Assembly (NCBI GenBank): GCA_030248215.1
Contig: JASANG010002773.1
Span: 1-64,000, forward strand
Direction: 5' to 3'
DNA length: 64,000 nucleotides
From: Enoplolaimus lenunculus
Lineage: Eukaryota > Nematoda > Enoplea > Enoplida > Thoracostomopsidae
Notes under the pieces: model-generated
Told to the model about the DNA's origin: nothing
What the model saw: the letters and a program-made list of their open reading frames with translations, nothing else
The model's database searches: none
Shown here: piece by piece, positions 10,668-22,201 of the stretch
How the letters are laid out: each line of letters opens with the position of its first letter
Position numbering within the stretch: position 1 is the stretch's first letter
Made by a program: the position numbers and the translations under genes

Positions 10668-12597
10668 TATCGATTAGATTAATTGTTAGACGGTGCGATG
10701 AAATGATTTCATACAAAAAGTTTGCCGTTTCCAGAAAGACAAATTTCTTTATAAGCTACTGATCGGGAAAACAGCTGGAGTTTGAACAGTTATAGCTAAG
10801 CTATGTTGTGAAAATCAGACGAGAAATTCAAAACTTTTATTTACCCGCTTACTGAGAACGGAAAATAAAACTGTATATTCTCGACGACCATACTGCATGC
10901 AGATCCCTAGGATTTAGCCTTTGAATACTAGTTAAGTAATAAGCAGTGCCGAAACAGACAGGGGTTGGCCCCCCAAACAGCAGGGTGGCCCCCAAACTCC
11001 AGAATGGGGCCCCCAGCGTAGATAAGGATACAGAATTTATCGATGTTTGGTCTAAGGTTGTCCGAGCTCACGCTCGTGTTTGATAGCTGTGGGGACATCC
11101 TTCCAAAAACAGTTTCACACAAAATTTGCAAAATGATGGATACAAATTCGGCTGTCAAAAGTGTGGAAGAACAGCAGGTTTTATGTCGAGAACACAGCCT
11201 AAAATGTATAAAATACGGCTAGAGCTCGCCACAAAATATTGCCCACTTAGTGGGGGGTCATGGTCTCCCACGTTTTGTATCGAACTTTGGTAGTTTGATT
11301 GTTTCAAGCACCTGTCCAAAATTGAAATTCTATGCCGGTTTAATTTTCCCCCAATATTAAAGACACGGTTTAATTCTCTCCCCATATAATTTTCCCTCGG
11401 TTGACTTTTGGCAAATACGCATATACTGCAATCTTCAGGCACATTTGTGTGCAATGTTGTGTGCAAATAGACTGCATAGCTAGGTGTTCAATATTACAAA
11501 ATCTTATTGAAATTTCGATATATAAATAGAATAACAATCCTATATTTTTCAATACGCATAAAAGAAACAATGCGGTTTTTTAACTCGGTTGTGAATGAGG
11601 CGAACCCAAAAGAAGAATCCAACAACGTTTGGCAATATATGTTTTTGTTATTTTAAAATCAATATTTTTGTTTCAGTCACAAATCAAAATTGTGTTTGCA
11701 AGAAAGTAGGCTTCCTGGAGTAATAAATTTTGTTAGTTTTGTAGGTCGAAAGGCAATAAAAGTTTATGAAGTATGTATTCTTTAAACAAATTGTACACTT
11801 GTTTCAGAAGATGTCGGTTCGAAAGGGCGCAATCCAACACCGGAAATAGTTCTACCATGACTGTTGTCAGGGAAACGCACCGGGGGTAAGAATTATATCG
11901 CGAGGGGGGAGGGGGGAAATTAAGCTAGTGTAATTTAGTCTAATTCGTCCGGGATGAAGAATTAAACTGGAGGAGAAGAATTAAACGGAGAGAGAATTAT
12001 CCAGTGACACCGGCACCATAGGTGCCTCATTTTAAAATTCGAACATCTTTTAGACGCCCCGCCAAAAATCTCTGGATGCGTCATCGAAGTCATTTTGTCA
12101 CAGGCAATCCTAAAACTTCGCAAAACGATCCGTGGCCCAGCAAAAGCATATAGGTAATAGGTAAATTGAATAAAGAGATGACTCGCTTAAACTAGCCTCA
12201 TCCCTGACTGCACTGCATTAAATTGTCGTTGGAAACGAGATTAGATAAATATAAGGTTTACGTTAAAACTAACAGAACATTCGGACAACGTAAGGTCTTT
12301 TTACTGCAAAAGACTTGAAATAAAATTTTTCTTGTACATATATACAACAGAAAGCAAATAGAGCAATAAAAAGCTATTTCGTATTAACAAACGTGCATTT
12401 GCTTTGCAAAATGGCTAAATTTTAAACTCTTTTTGAAAACAAGGCAATTTTTATCATACGTTTCTTTGAAGTTTTCTGTTGAATAATTATCGCTAGTCAG
12501 ACTTGGCTAGCTAGCTACTACTTTAGGCTTTAATTTATGTCGGATGGTATTCTGCATTTGAAGCTACGGATCTGCATAATTTTTGTTGTAATTCGCT
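10668..12597. other. Gene-free stretch with family M repeat
   Basis: At 10985-11120 lies the reversed second copy of repeat family M. Between 11870 and 12010 there is a purine-rich patch (GAGGGGGGAGGGGGG). Open frames near 11155-11570 have no family motifs. No exon is supported. Confidence 0.5.
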
Positions 12598-13052
12598 TAC
12601 TGTAGTGACCCAAATAAGAAGGGGGGCTGATATTTATTTGGCCTCTGCAGAGGGTACACCCCCAGTTATTCTGTTACGAACAGGTTATTTATTTTTAACC
12701 CGCCTAACGCAACCCTTTGTTACTCATATATATCCGGTATTGCAACTATCCATTGAATTAACCGTGTATTTGTCTTGTGTCAATAGCTTGAGCGATAATG
12801 CAAGGTTACACTTAGGAATGTATTTTCAAAACTTAAGTATATATGTATACGCTTTAAAGTTTCGATCTCAACTTTATTTGACCATAAAGTCTATGTGCTA
12901 CAGTTAGGGATAATTCACATTTATGAACTCTAATTAGGGTTTGGGGACTCTGGCCGCTTACAGATTCTTATTAGGGACACGGACTCCTATTGATTAGGAC
13001 TCAAAATCGGACCAACCTCCTATTACCCCTTCTTATTCCTGTCACTACAGTA
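12598..13052. mobile_element. MITE family B, near full-length copy
   Basis: Flanked by TA, with the ends CTGTAGTGACCCAAATAAGA and CTTATTCCTGTCACTACAG. It shares all internal blocks with 57179-57654, including TTTATTTGGCCTCT near the left end. About 455 bp, non-coding. It lies just beyond the 3' end of the GPCR gene. Confidence 0.85.
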
Positions 13053-13355
13053 GCTATCCGGACACTGCGTGCGTCTAAACGCTATTCAAATGCTTTTCAA
13101 GTTTCATTGTCAGTCGAGAATCAGTAAAATGAATCGCTGTCGTAAGCTGAACACTATTAAATAAACGTTCTTAGGTTTTGTAAAAATTCGTTTTAGCTCC
13201 AACATAAAGACTTTCAAAGCATACAAAAGTGTTTCGTGTTCTTAAAGCGATTCCTCCTTGAAATATTTAGCATTTAACACTTTCTCAGCAAAGTCTGTCA
13301 CTAATCCATTCTTGCGCTAACTCTTTCGACTATTGCGATTTATCTCACACCTTCA
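13053..13355. other. 3' flank of the GPCR gene
   Basis: Unique AT-rich DNA downstream of the minus-strand stop codon. No canonical AATAAA on the minus strand was seen in this interval. The first one lies inside the neighbouring MITE near 12868, so the MITE may supply a polyadenylation signal. Confidence 0.35.
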
Positions 13356-14222
13356 TTAATGCAACTGTGCGATTATAATGCCATTTTCAACGTGACCATT
13401 AGCTATAATAGTATCTTGCACTGTAGCATCTTTCACGAAATGAATAGCACCATTCAACGTTCGGCCAGATTTCGGCTGGCACCGAATCGAATTATCTGTG
13501 TCAAAATCGAAAACCGCTATCGCGTGACTTTTTGACTGCCTTAAACTACCCGTATGAAGTGTAACATACTGATCGCTGGAAACATAGCTAGCACTGTCAG
13601 GAACTGGCACTAATTCGCTAATTTTGTGTACAACTTCTGGCATTTCTAGCTCATTATTATTGCCTCGCGGTCGACGATTACTCGATTTGTGTGTAGAATG
13701 TGTTCGTAGCGTGCTTATAACACCGTTTGACCCGTTTTGACACCCGCTATGCAACGACGAATAACTATATATTGTTGGTGAACAATCGTTGGCGATTGAT
13801 CTTCGAAAAAATACCGATTCATAGCCAGCGCTATCAAGTTCCGGTCTTGAACTCGCAATTCCACCTCGAGAAATATTGCTACACACTGCGTCTCCGTAGG
13901 GATTACTATCGTTTCGTACACTGTAAGCATTAGCAACACTTTTGCTCGCATCGCCACGACCACATCGACTCAGTTGACGCATAACTGATACAAACGTCGC
14001 ACGAAAATGTGGATTCAGAGCAACGTAAAAGTAGAATTTCAAACTTCGGTCAATCCATGTTGCAACATTACCGGCCAGTATCAACCAATTAGTCCACGCT
14101 TCAATGTTAACATCGTGAATAAACGATGCAAATCCGGACCGTGAACAGTTCAGTTTGAGAATATGAATATTTTTACGCGGATAAAAAATTGACAACACTC
14201 GTCGAATTTCACGCGGCGTAAC
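13356..14222 (-). CDS. GPCR exon 3: end of TM6, TM7, C-terminal tail
   Basis: Acceptor TTTTTCAG at 14223-14230, then VTPREIRR in phase 0. It encodes 288 residues and the stop. TM7 lies around WTNWLILAGNVATWI, followed by KFYFYVALNPHFR. The tail is Ser/Asn/Arg rich with possible phosphorylation sites and ends in IIIAQLH. Confidence 0.85.
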   Translation of the reverse strand, partial: VTPREIRRVLSIFYPRKNIHILKLNCSRSGFASFIHDVNIEAWTNWLILAGNVATWIDRSLKFYFYVALNPHFRATFVSVMRQLSRCGRGDASKSVANAYSVRNDSNPYGDAVCSNISRGGIASSRPELDSAGYESVFFRRSIANDCSPTIYSYSSLHSGCQNGSNGVISTLRTHSTHKSSNRRPRGNNNELEMPEVVHKISELVPVPDSASYVSSDQYVTLHTGSLRQSKSHAIAVFDFDTDNSIRCQPKSGRTLNGAIHFVKDATVQDTIIANGHVENGIIIAQLH

Positions 14223-17200
14223 CTGAAAAATGCTCAATCAACTATTAATATGACTTTGGACGCTTTCAGCAGAAGCAAAAATATTAGACCAAAATAGTGT
14301 CACAAAAATTATAGAATGTGTACATGAAGATAGTTTTAGAGCCCTTATATCGAAAGTTTTGCATGACTGTGTATGGTTGCGTATCTCCCGGGTTAAAACA
14401 GCGGACCTGTAAAACCATACATTGTGTATTCGAGCCACACAGGTGTCCGCAGCAAAATTTTTGTGAAGAACTCTATCTAATGCTGCTAACTTTAAAATAA
14501 ATAATCGTTTTTGGCATGTTTTTGGTGTGGTCTGCCTCTCTCACGTTCCAATGTGTTTCACGCGTCCGGTACAGCACGTAATTAGGGTGCTTCCTGTAGC
14601 CAGACAACCCTGCGTCTCTGAAGTTGTTATAGCTGCTTGCCTACAGGGTCATTTAACAGCTAATTAAATGCTGCACATTTAAAATGTAGTTGATAATCTT
14701 GAATTGATGAATTTATGGCAAACAAGATAAGGCCGCCCCACAGTCGTACAGGTCTTATACCAAAGTTTGAGGGCGTTGCTACTATTAGAAGAATTCGAAC
14801 AATATACTGGCCGATTCTAGTCGTTCAGGTTTCGAGTAAATCTGCCAACATATGTGCTAAATTAATTTTGGACTGAAAACAAGAAGCCCAAGCCATTGGC
14901 AAATGATTTACTTTCAATATGTAGAAAAAGTTACTGAAACGATCATAAGGATAATTTATGTACGATGCCTTTCCGATATTTTTAATCTGAAGACATTCAA
15001 ATTATAACGGCATTACTTTCTAATGCCACCCTTTGCCTGTCAGTGGCCGATCCTGAAACTTGTAACGTAGAATCACCCGATGCGAACGAGAAACCAACGC
15101 AATTTTAGTGCTAAATCTTAAAACAAATCCTTGTTGTTAATGTCTATTGCGGATCTGGATTTGGATAGCTTTCCGCTGAAACCGTTGCGCTGGCTGTTGT
15201 ACTAAGTGTATGTTATGGACTTAGGATTTATAAAAGTCGAGAGTCACTAATTTTAAAAATGTTTCTTCACAATAACACTTACTACTAAAAACTTATTATC
15301 TATATATTAAAACTAGAACGCCCCACATACGAATTATGGGCAGTGTTCCAAGAAATTTTTATTTACGTTACGCATGCAAATTAAGACGGTATACATTGAG
15401 AATACCCATAGGTTCCGATTGCACATAGACACAACTACGTTTATTAACTAGTATTACATTGTGACGAAAGGATTTGTCAAATTTAATATAGAATATTGAA
15501 ATTTATATAAGTACTAAGCTCTCAGACGTTTACTTGAACAAACGCCAACAAAACGACGGCAATCATCAAATAAAACAACAACACTTCGCGTCGCGAGCGT
15601 AAATGTTGAATTGTGCCAAGGTTTCGCGTAACAATATTATGTGATCTTCTTGGAACAGTTGCCGTCTTATGAACAGCACCATCGCCGGCATCAGATTGTC
15701 GTTCTTTACTTGACCTGGGATCTGCTTCAGAATTTTGAACCACCGAATCAACATTAGTCATTTGTGTAGCTTTTTTCTTCACACTTGTTACTGTTGTTGT
15801 TTTTCGAATGGTTTGAACCAAAATTAAACAAATGTCTCGAAATCGGTGTTGATGTCGTTGTTGAACGGGTGGTACAAATCTAGGTGCATTTGTATGATTT
15901 GTACTGCAATTAGCATGCGACGAAACAGCGTAACTGCGAATTGTGGACGGTTTTGTTAGCCGCTGCCGTTTAGCTGCCAGTTTAATCCATGATGTAATTA
16001 CGTAAATGGTCAACAACAACAATAATACTGGGTACGCGAGGCGAATTGTTAAATTGTAGAAATCTTTAACGGACGCAATTGATCTATATACTGGTGAATT
16101 ATGCCGTGCCATGCTAATATACAGTATACCGTAGTCATCGGTAGTATTCGGGTTTAAGTAGTATTGTGGAAAACAGTATTTTTGAAACAAAGCATCCCAT
16201 GAATGAACAACTGTGGACAAAATCAGCGCAGCAAATATTGTTTGAAACGCAATTGTACGTTTACGGCGGTTCGACAATCGTTGATATGTTCTTCGCATAC
16301 GAATTGCTGCAAAACGATCTATAGCAATTGCTAATGCCATATACAAATTCATATATCCGGTTGAACTGAATATCAATCGAGCGATGTAGATTTGAAATAC
16401 AGCAGCGGCGTGGTATGAATATCCGGTGTACGGAACCGGACGTCCATTATGATCAATGGTGTACGCAGATCCGGTTGCTGTTTCGTTAACAATTGTTGAT
16501 ACGGCGAACGTTAAACAGTAAATTAGTTCAGCGATTGCAACCGCTCGGTAGTAAAGGAAATGCGGAATACGAAGGGTGCTCCCGTACAGAAGGGTGTATA
16601 TACATAGGGTATTGCCTGAAAAGCGAAATATACGTATAGAAATTGCAATATAGTAAGGTAGGTACAGTACATAAACGTTTATATACATTTATTGATTTGC
16701 AAGTGCCTTTTCTTCAATCTATTTTACGTATGCTATACAGGAAAGCAAATGCGGGATACAAAGGATGTTAGCATACAGAAACGTGTATCTACATAGCATG
16801 TTACTTAGAAAAGGAAGTGAAATGTATGTACACATATCTTTCAATGGATTATTTATTTTGATAGTATCTTCTTTAAATCTTTATTTTATCTAAACCTTAG
16901 TACACATAAGAAAATTGGCATACAATTAGTAGTTATAGCACTGAACGGTGCTCTAAGTGTGTTATGTCGAGCCGAGCAAACTTAGGCAATCATTACGCTC
17001 TATGGAATCGTTTAAAACACAAACTGTTGAGTTGTACACTGATGCAATTATAAACTTTCTGCTGATATAAATTTTAATTTTAAACTGGCCTCAAATGTTT
17101 ATATGTATATATGTTTTCTGGTACAACTCAGTAATAGCTACACAATGCTAATCAGGTGGTTTGACATACCAATCAAAATGGCAAGTGGTAGCTTTGCAGT

Positions 17201-20200
17201 CAACTTGTTAGCAGTTGCTGTAAAAAATAGTGTTGTGTTATTGTTTTAGTAATGTTGTTTACTTTACTTTTGGCGTGTATAGTAATGCGTTCGCTATCGG
17301 ATAGTCAAGTGGTAGAACTGTGGGATAACCAACACTAAGGATCCAGTTTAGATTCTGATGAGCGCTTGGACAGTGTTACTGACGGTCAAATACCTATTGT
17401 TACAGTTCAAGTAAAAGATATTTGTACGTTAGCTGGTTACATTAGTTGTTTTCGGGATTACTTTGTTATAAAAATTCCATTTTACTAAACTTATACTATA
17501 CGATACCGTCCATTGCAATCTTTTCACCGCTATCCTGCTATAATGTAGAACAAAGATGAAGTGTTGAGGAAAAAGTAATGCCACGGCACAGCGTGCATAT
17601 GCACAATGGATTCACACTGTGGTATGCATTAACTGTGCATAAACTGTGCTTACATGCTCCAGTTTCAAAAGCATGGCAGTTATAGCACGGTCCTTAACCA
17701 TAGGAGCCGTGGTACAAAAAGTATTATCCTACAAAAACATGTATATGCATAGGGTGTTGTCTGAGAAGTGAAATGTACATAAAACGATCCAGAGATTTAT
17801 TAGTTTTACTAAAGACGCTGACTTGATTTTTGCAATCTTTCACCGTCGGTTTAATTTCAAACCGAGATTTATTAGTTTTACTAAAGACGCTGACTTGATT
17901 TTTGCAATCTTTCACCGTCGGTTTAATTTCAAACCGAGATTTATTAGTTTTACTAAAGACGCTGACTTGATTTTTGCAATCTTTCACCGTCGGTTTAATT
18001 TCAAACCGAGATTTATTAGTTTTACTAAAGACGCTGACTTGATTTTTGCAATCTTTCACCGTCGGTTTAATTTCAAACCGAGATTTATTAGTTTTACTAA
18101 AGACGCTGACTTGATTTTTGCAATCTTTCACCGTCGGTTTAATTTCAAACCGAGATTTATTAGTTTTACTAAAGACGCTGACTTGATTTTTGCAATCTTT
18201 CACCGTCGGTTTAATTTCAAACCGAGATTTATTAGTTTTACTAAAGACGCTGACTTGATTTTTGCAATCTTTCACCGTCGGTTTAATTTCAAACCGAGAT
18301 TTATTAGTTTTACTAAAGACGCTGACTTGATTTTTGCAATCTTTCACCGTCGGTTTAATTTCAAACCGAGATTTATTAGTTTTACTAAAGACGCTGACTT
18401 GATTTTTGCAATCTTTCACCGTCGGTTTAATTTCAAACCGAGATTTATTAGTTTTACTAAAGACGCTGACTTGATTTTTGCAATATTTCACCGTCGGTTT
18501 AATTTCAAACCGAGATTTATTAGTTTTACTAAAGACGCTGACTTGATTTTTGCAATCTTTCACCGTCGGTTTAATTTCAAACCGAGATTTATTAGTTTTA
18601 CTAAAGACGCTGACTTGATTTTTGCAATCTTTCACCGTCGGTTTAATTTCAAACCGAGATTTATTAGTTTTACTAAAGACGCTGACTTGATTTTTGCAAT
18701 CTTTCACCGTCGGTTTAATTTCAAACCGAGATTTATTAGTTTTACTAAAGACGCTGACTTGATTTTTGCAATCTTTCACCGTCGGTTTAATTTCAAACCG
18801 AGATTTATTAGTTTTACTAAAGACGCTGACTTGATTTTTGCAATCTTTCACCGTCGGTTTAATTTCAAACCGAGATTTATTAGTTTTACTAAAGACGCTG
18901 ACTTGATTTTTGCAATCTTTCACCGTCGGTTTAATTTCAAACCGAGATTTATTAGTTTTACTAAAGACGCTGACTTGATTTTTGCAATCTTTCACCGTCG
19001 GTTTAATTTCAAACCGAGATTTATTAGTTTTACTAAAGACGCTGACTTGATTTTTGCAATCTTTCACCGTCGGTTTAATTTCAAACCGAGATTTATTAGT
19101 TTTACTAAAGACGCTGACTTGATTTTTGCAATCTTTCACCGTCGGTTTAATTTCAAACCGAGATTTATTAGTTTTACTAAAGACGCTGACTTGATTTTTG
19201 CAATATTTCACCGTCGGTTTAATTTCAAACCGAGATTTATTAGTTTTACTAAAGACGCTGACTTGATTTTTGCAATCTTTCACCGTCGGTTTAATTTAAA
19301 AACGAGAATTTAGTTTTACTAGACGCTGACTTGATTTCTCTTTGCAATTTTATTTCCTTTCACCGGCGGTTTACTCTCAAACCGAGATTTATTAGTTTTA
19401 CTAAAGACGCTGACTTGATTTTTGCAATCTTTCACCGTCGGTTTAATTTCAAACCGAGATTTATTAGTTTTACTAAAGACGCTGACTTGATTTTTGCAAT
19501 CTTTCACCGTCGGTTTAATTTCAAACCGAGATTTATTAGTTTTACTAAAGACGCTGACTTGATTTTTGCAATCTTTCACCGTCGGTTTAATTTCAAACCG
19601 AGATTTATTAGTTTTACTAAAGACGCTGACTTGATTTTTGCAATCTTTCACCGTCGGTTTAATTTCAAACCGAGATTTATTAGTTTTACTAAAGACGCTG
19701 ACTTGATTTTTGCAATCTTTCACCGTCGGTTTAATTTCAAACCGAGATTTATTAGTTTTACTAAAGACGCTGACTTGATTTTTGCAATATTTCACCGTCG
19801 GTTTAATTTCAAACCGAGATTTATTAGTTTTACTAAAGACGCTGACTTGATTTTTGCAATATTTCACCGTCGGTTTAATTTCAAACCGAGCACATTCAAC
19901 GCGGCTTTATTGCGTCTGCTATTTACAAATTAAGCGTTTGATTCACAGTCCTGTGACCGTTTTAAAAGCACTTATAGTTACACTCAAAATAACATTTGTG
20001 ATATTTAAGAAAAAATTTCTTACGTTTGAGAAATATGATTAGAAGGGTGCACTTGAAAAGTATTTCTGTTATAACAGAAATGTTTTCAAGAAACGTTTTG
20101 AAACAAAGTCTGGAAATAAACGTTTTCCAGTTACTTTTAGAAAAATTGTCTTAAATATCTGCAAAACTTTTCAGATTTCCCACAGAAAACACTTTTCTGA

Positions 20201-20832
20201 ATAAATTCAGATACTTTTTTGTGTGTAGACTTAATAGCTTCGATCTAAAAGCAATCGCAATCCATATCCGGTGTTTTTCAACCTCAAATTACTTATGTGA
20301 GTAGTATGACTGTATTATATAATGTACTCAATGCGAAAAAATATGATGTCTGATAAATTTAATCGATTATAAAAAATTCCACGGGTAGCAGCCATAGTCG
20401 CCAGTAGGCAAATATGTAGGTGGGGTGCAGCTATACCCTCCTGGAATTTCCAACCAATATTTTACAGGTTAAATGGTGCAAATTTGTATTTGCTGCAACT
20501 TGTTTAAAATTCTTTTTCACTTGGCCTTTGGCGCACTCCAATTCAGTAGTATAGGTCGGTCGATGTTACATGCTCTAACTTAACATTTTAGCTGAAAAAA
20601 ACAAACCTATTATCCCCATAATCATAAACGGAAACTTCAACGCATCGTGAATTCGAATGCTTCGCTGTAGTTCATCAATTTTCATATCAACGTATATTTC
20701 ACATGGAGTCATTGAATAAGTCCACGGTTGAGATTCGTCTTCAAATCCGTCTATCGATGAATTGATGTCCAACAGTGACGACCGTGTCATATTTTCAAGA
20801 GAACGATATAATTTTAAGTAATAAGTTGACAT
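13356..20832 (-). CDS. Rhodopsin-like (class A) GPCR, three coding exons, ~724 residues
   Basis: Exons 20832-20607, 16615-15534 and 14222-13356 join in phase: a split Gly codon at the first junction and phase 0 at the second. Acceptors are CTTTTCAG and TTTTTCAG; donors are GTTTGT and GTAAAC. The extracellular N-terminus (1-60) has NMT and NSS glycosylation sites. TM1 contains GIIGN at 73-77. TM2 has Glu105 where Asp2.50 is usual. TM3 ends in IDRF (174-177), the DRY equivalent. TM5 has Pro271. There is a basic third loop of about 125 residues. TM6 crosses the second junction and TM7 ends KFYFY (498-502) in place of NPxxY, followed by a tail of about 220 residues. The usual Cys at the start of TM3 is missing. 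The layout recalls peptide receptors such as FMRFamide receptors, but the ligand cannot be inferred. An in-frame TAA eight codons upstream supports the start. Confidence 0.85.
14223..15533 (-). other. GPCR intron 2
   Basis: 1311 bp, GT at 15533-15532 and AG at 14224-14223. No conserved repeat family was recognised inside it. Confidence 0.75.
15534..16615 (-). CDS. GPCR exon 2: second half of TM1 to TM6
   Basis: 1082 bp, encoding the last two bases of a Gly codon and 360 residues up to FVQ. The acceptor CTTTTCAG lies directly before GCAAT. It carries most of the receptor core: Asn77 of TM1, TM2 (about 96-118), TM3 with IDRF, TM4 (about 197-217), Cys223 in the second extracellular loop, TM5 (262-285), the long third loop and most of TM6. 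Confidence 0.88.
16735..16830 (-). pseudogene. Decayed copy B of the GPCR exon 2 start
   Basis: Read on the minus strand, this gives NMLCRYTFLYANILCIPHLL, which aligns position by position with NTLCIYTLLYGSTLRIPHFL at the start of exon 2. The DNA matches from the polypyrimidine tract (CTTTTCTAAG) to about 70 bp into the exon. One base is missing at the exon border and a stop follows soon after. It lies in intron 1, 120 bp before the true acceptor, and looks like a relic of a tandem exon duplication. Confidence 0.75.
17540..17775 (-). pseudogene. Decayed copy C of the GPCR exon 2 start
   Basis: The minus strand has an intact acceptor-like CTTCTCAG, then NTLCIYMFL and an in-frame stop. A later block, DRAITAMLL in a shifted frame, resembles the TM2 piece YRAVAIAEL of exon 2. 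Similarity fades near 17600. This is a second, older-looking duplicate of the same exon, sitting directly against the 72-bp minisatellite array. Confidence 0.6.
17793..19890. repeat. 72-bp minisatellite array, about 29 units, in GPCR intron 1
   Basis: A 21-unit block (to about 19300), one degenerate unit (about 19300-19385), then 7 more units. Units are almost identical. The main variant is CAATATTTC for CAATCTTTC at about 18481, 19201, 19787 and 19858; the first two are exactly ten units apart. Each unit contains a 7-bp-arm hairpin (TCGGTTT-AATTTC-AAACCGA). Because 72 is a multiple of three and the unit lacks stops in one frame per strand, open frames of 496 and 519 codons arise on both strands. 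I take these as artefacts of the repeat. Confidence 0.95.
19979..20227. mobile_element. TA-flanked MITE family T, copy 1
   Basis: The ends TACACTCAAAATAA and TTTTTTGTGTGTA are imperfect inverted repeats. It shares more than 85% of its length by eye with 63442-63691. The perfect 20-bp palindrome ATTTCTGTTATAACAGAAAT (20062-20081) and the AAGAAAAAATTTCTT block are kept in both copies. It lies in GPCR intron 1 between the minisatellite and exon 1. Confidence 0.85.
20607..20832 (-). CDS. GPCR exon 1: N-terminus and first half of TM1
   Basis: 226 bp: 75 codons plus one base. Donor G|GTTTGT at 20606-20605. Ends in KFPFMIMGII, which runs directly into GNTLCIY of exon 2. It holds one Cys (TPCEIY) and two NxS/T sites. 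The intron that follows is 3991 bp. Confidence 0.85.
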
Positions 20833-20884
20833 CGTGATAACGATTCTACAAATTTATAACAAAGTGTAAGTAGTTCGACTGGCC

Positions 20885-21071
20885 TATGTATAGAACAGGG
20901 CCGGATCGTTTTCCGGAGGGGCTATAATATAGTCAATTTAAGCATTAGACTATTTTTTGCTTAACCCTAGGCTTAGGCTTAGGCTTAGGCTTAGGAATAG
21001 GCTCATCCGAACGCTTAGGCTTAGGCTTAGGAATATGCTTATACTACTGTTCCGGCCCTGTTCTATACATG
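20885..21071. mobile_element. MITE family D1 carrying TTAGGC repeats
   Basis: Inverted ends ATGTATAGAACAGGGCCGGA and CCGGCCCTGTTCTATACAT enclose (TTAGGC)-type runs at about 20970-21030. Close relatives are 53803-53998 and the diverged 26060-26243. It lies just upstream of the GPCR start codon (20832, minus strand). Confidence 0.85.
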
Positions 21072-22101
21072 GGCCGTTCGACTAGTCCTCTGAAAGCAGG
21101 TCTATATCAGAAGACAGAGACCAGAGAGTATATTCTCACTTGAAATATCTAGAGAAAGCAGAAACAATAGTTGGCATGCTTTAGAAAAAATTTTGGACTC
21201 TAAAGTTATAAAAAATTCTCGTTTTCATCACTCAGTCGCAAATTTTTTTACCGTGAGATTTAATTCGCTCGAAATTGCAACCTGTCGTCAATCCGCCTGT
21301 TAGAAATCATATCTGAGTATACCTTACTATTACCATTTGTTCATCTTATAAATCGGTTATGGGTTTCTAGGTATCAAACTTATGTTTTGACAGAGCAAAA
21401 ATTAAAAAAAAACCGCGTCCAATGCTTTAAACTCATTGTACGTATGAGATGTTTATAATGCAAGCCAACAACCAGGAATTGTTTGTAGAAATGACAGGAA
21501 GATTGATAAAGAAGACAGAGGGCGAGCCAGTTTTGCACTCCCTCTTTCCTACAGTTGCGGCCCAGACCATCTATATATAGTTTAATCTAGATACATGCTC
21601 TTTTTTTGCCGATAATAGCGGTTTTATAATTTCAATTTGCTAGCAGTTGTTGGCAGGTTTGTAAATACAAAACCTCAGCGCAATTTTAACCTAAATTCTT
21701 GTTTGACATAAAGCTTGCAGCTTAATTATAGAAACTGTATTTCAGCCAAGAATTTAGTTAGTACACACAAATAAATAATTTGTTTAAGCAAACTTTCGCT
21801 AATTTCTTGCTTTCTACTACAGTAACTTATAATAACAATATTGAGACTATTAACACGGGTTCGTTTGAGCTTATAAATAGAATACTTTATATAGTTTCAT
21901 TGCAAAATTGAATAAAATTCATGAGAAAATATTACGAAAATTTTTTTAAGTAGTAGAAAATGTAATTGCTCTTCAAGTCTTATGGTTGTTTTGGTTTGGG
22001 TTGCGGCTGCTTGAAATAGATCTAACGGCAATTAAAAATCTTAACTACACGTGCGATCATAACTCTTGAAATATCAATTGAATCATAGTTTTGTTGAATA
22101 T
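21072..22101. other. Gene-free stretch
   Basis: Unique AT-rich DNA; no feature recognised. Confidence 0.5.
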
Positions 22102-22201
22102 TCAACTTGTAGACGACATCTTTTCATAGAATTCATCATGGTTCAGTTCAGATTTTTGGCGAACGCTTCTGAGCAATGCGGTCGCGGCCTCAAATGATGT
22201 G
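22102..22201 (-). CDS. Candidate terminal exon, unknown protein
   Basis: After an acceptor-like AAATTACAG the minus strand reads one base and 32 codons to a TGA. The peptide contains EAATALLRSVRQKSELNHDE and FYEKM. The acidic, basic and helix-forming mix is typical of real protein rather than random AT-rich translation. No family was recognised and no partner exon was found upstream, so it could be the last exon of a gene with a long intron, a relic, or chance. A plus-strand frame overlaps its far side (22170-22312) and is also open. Confidence 0.4.

Noticed and set aside
17724-19313. Open frames of 519 (minus) and 496 (plus) codons with 24-residue repeats
   Set aside because: They are produced by a 72-bp minisatellite lacking stops in one frame on each strand, lie inside an intron, and show no coding signature.
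20970-21030. True telomere or chromosome-end fusion
   Set aside because: The TTAGGC runs are short and bounded by MITE inverted repeats that recur elsewhere.
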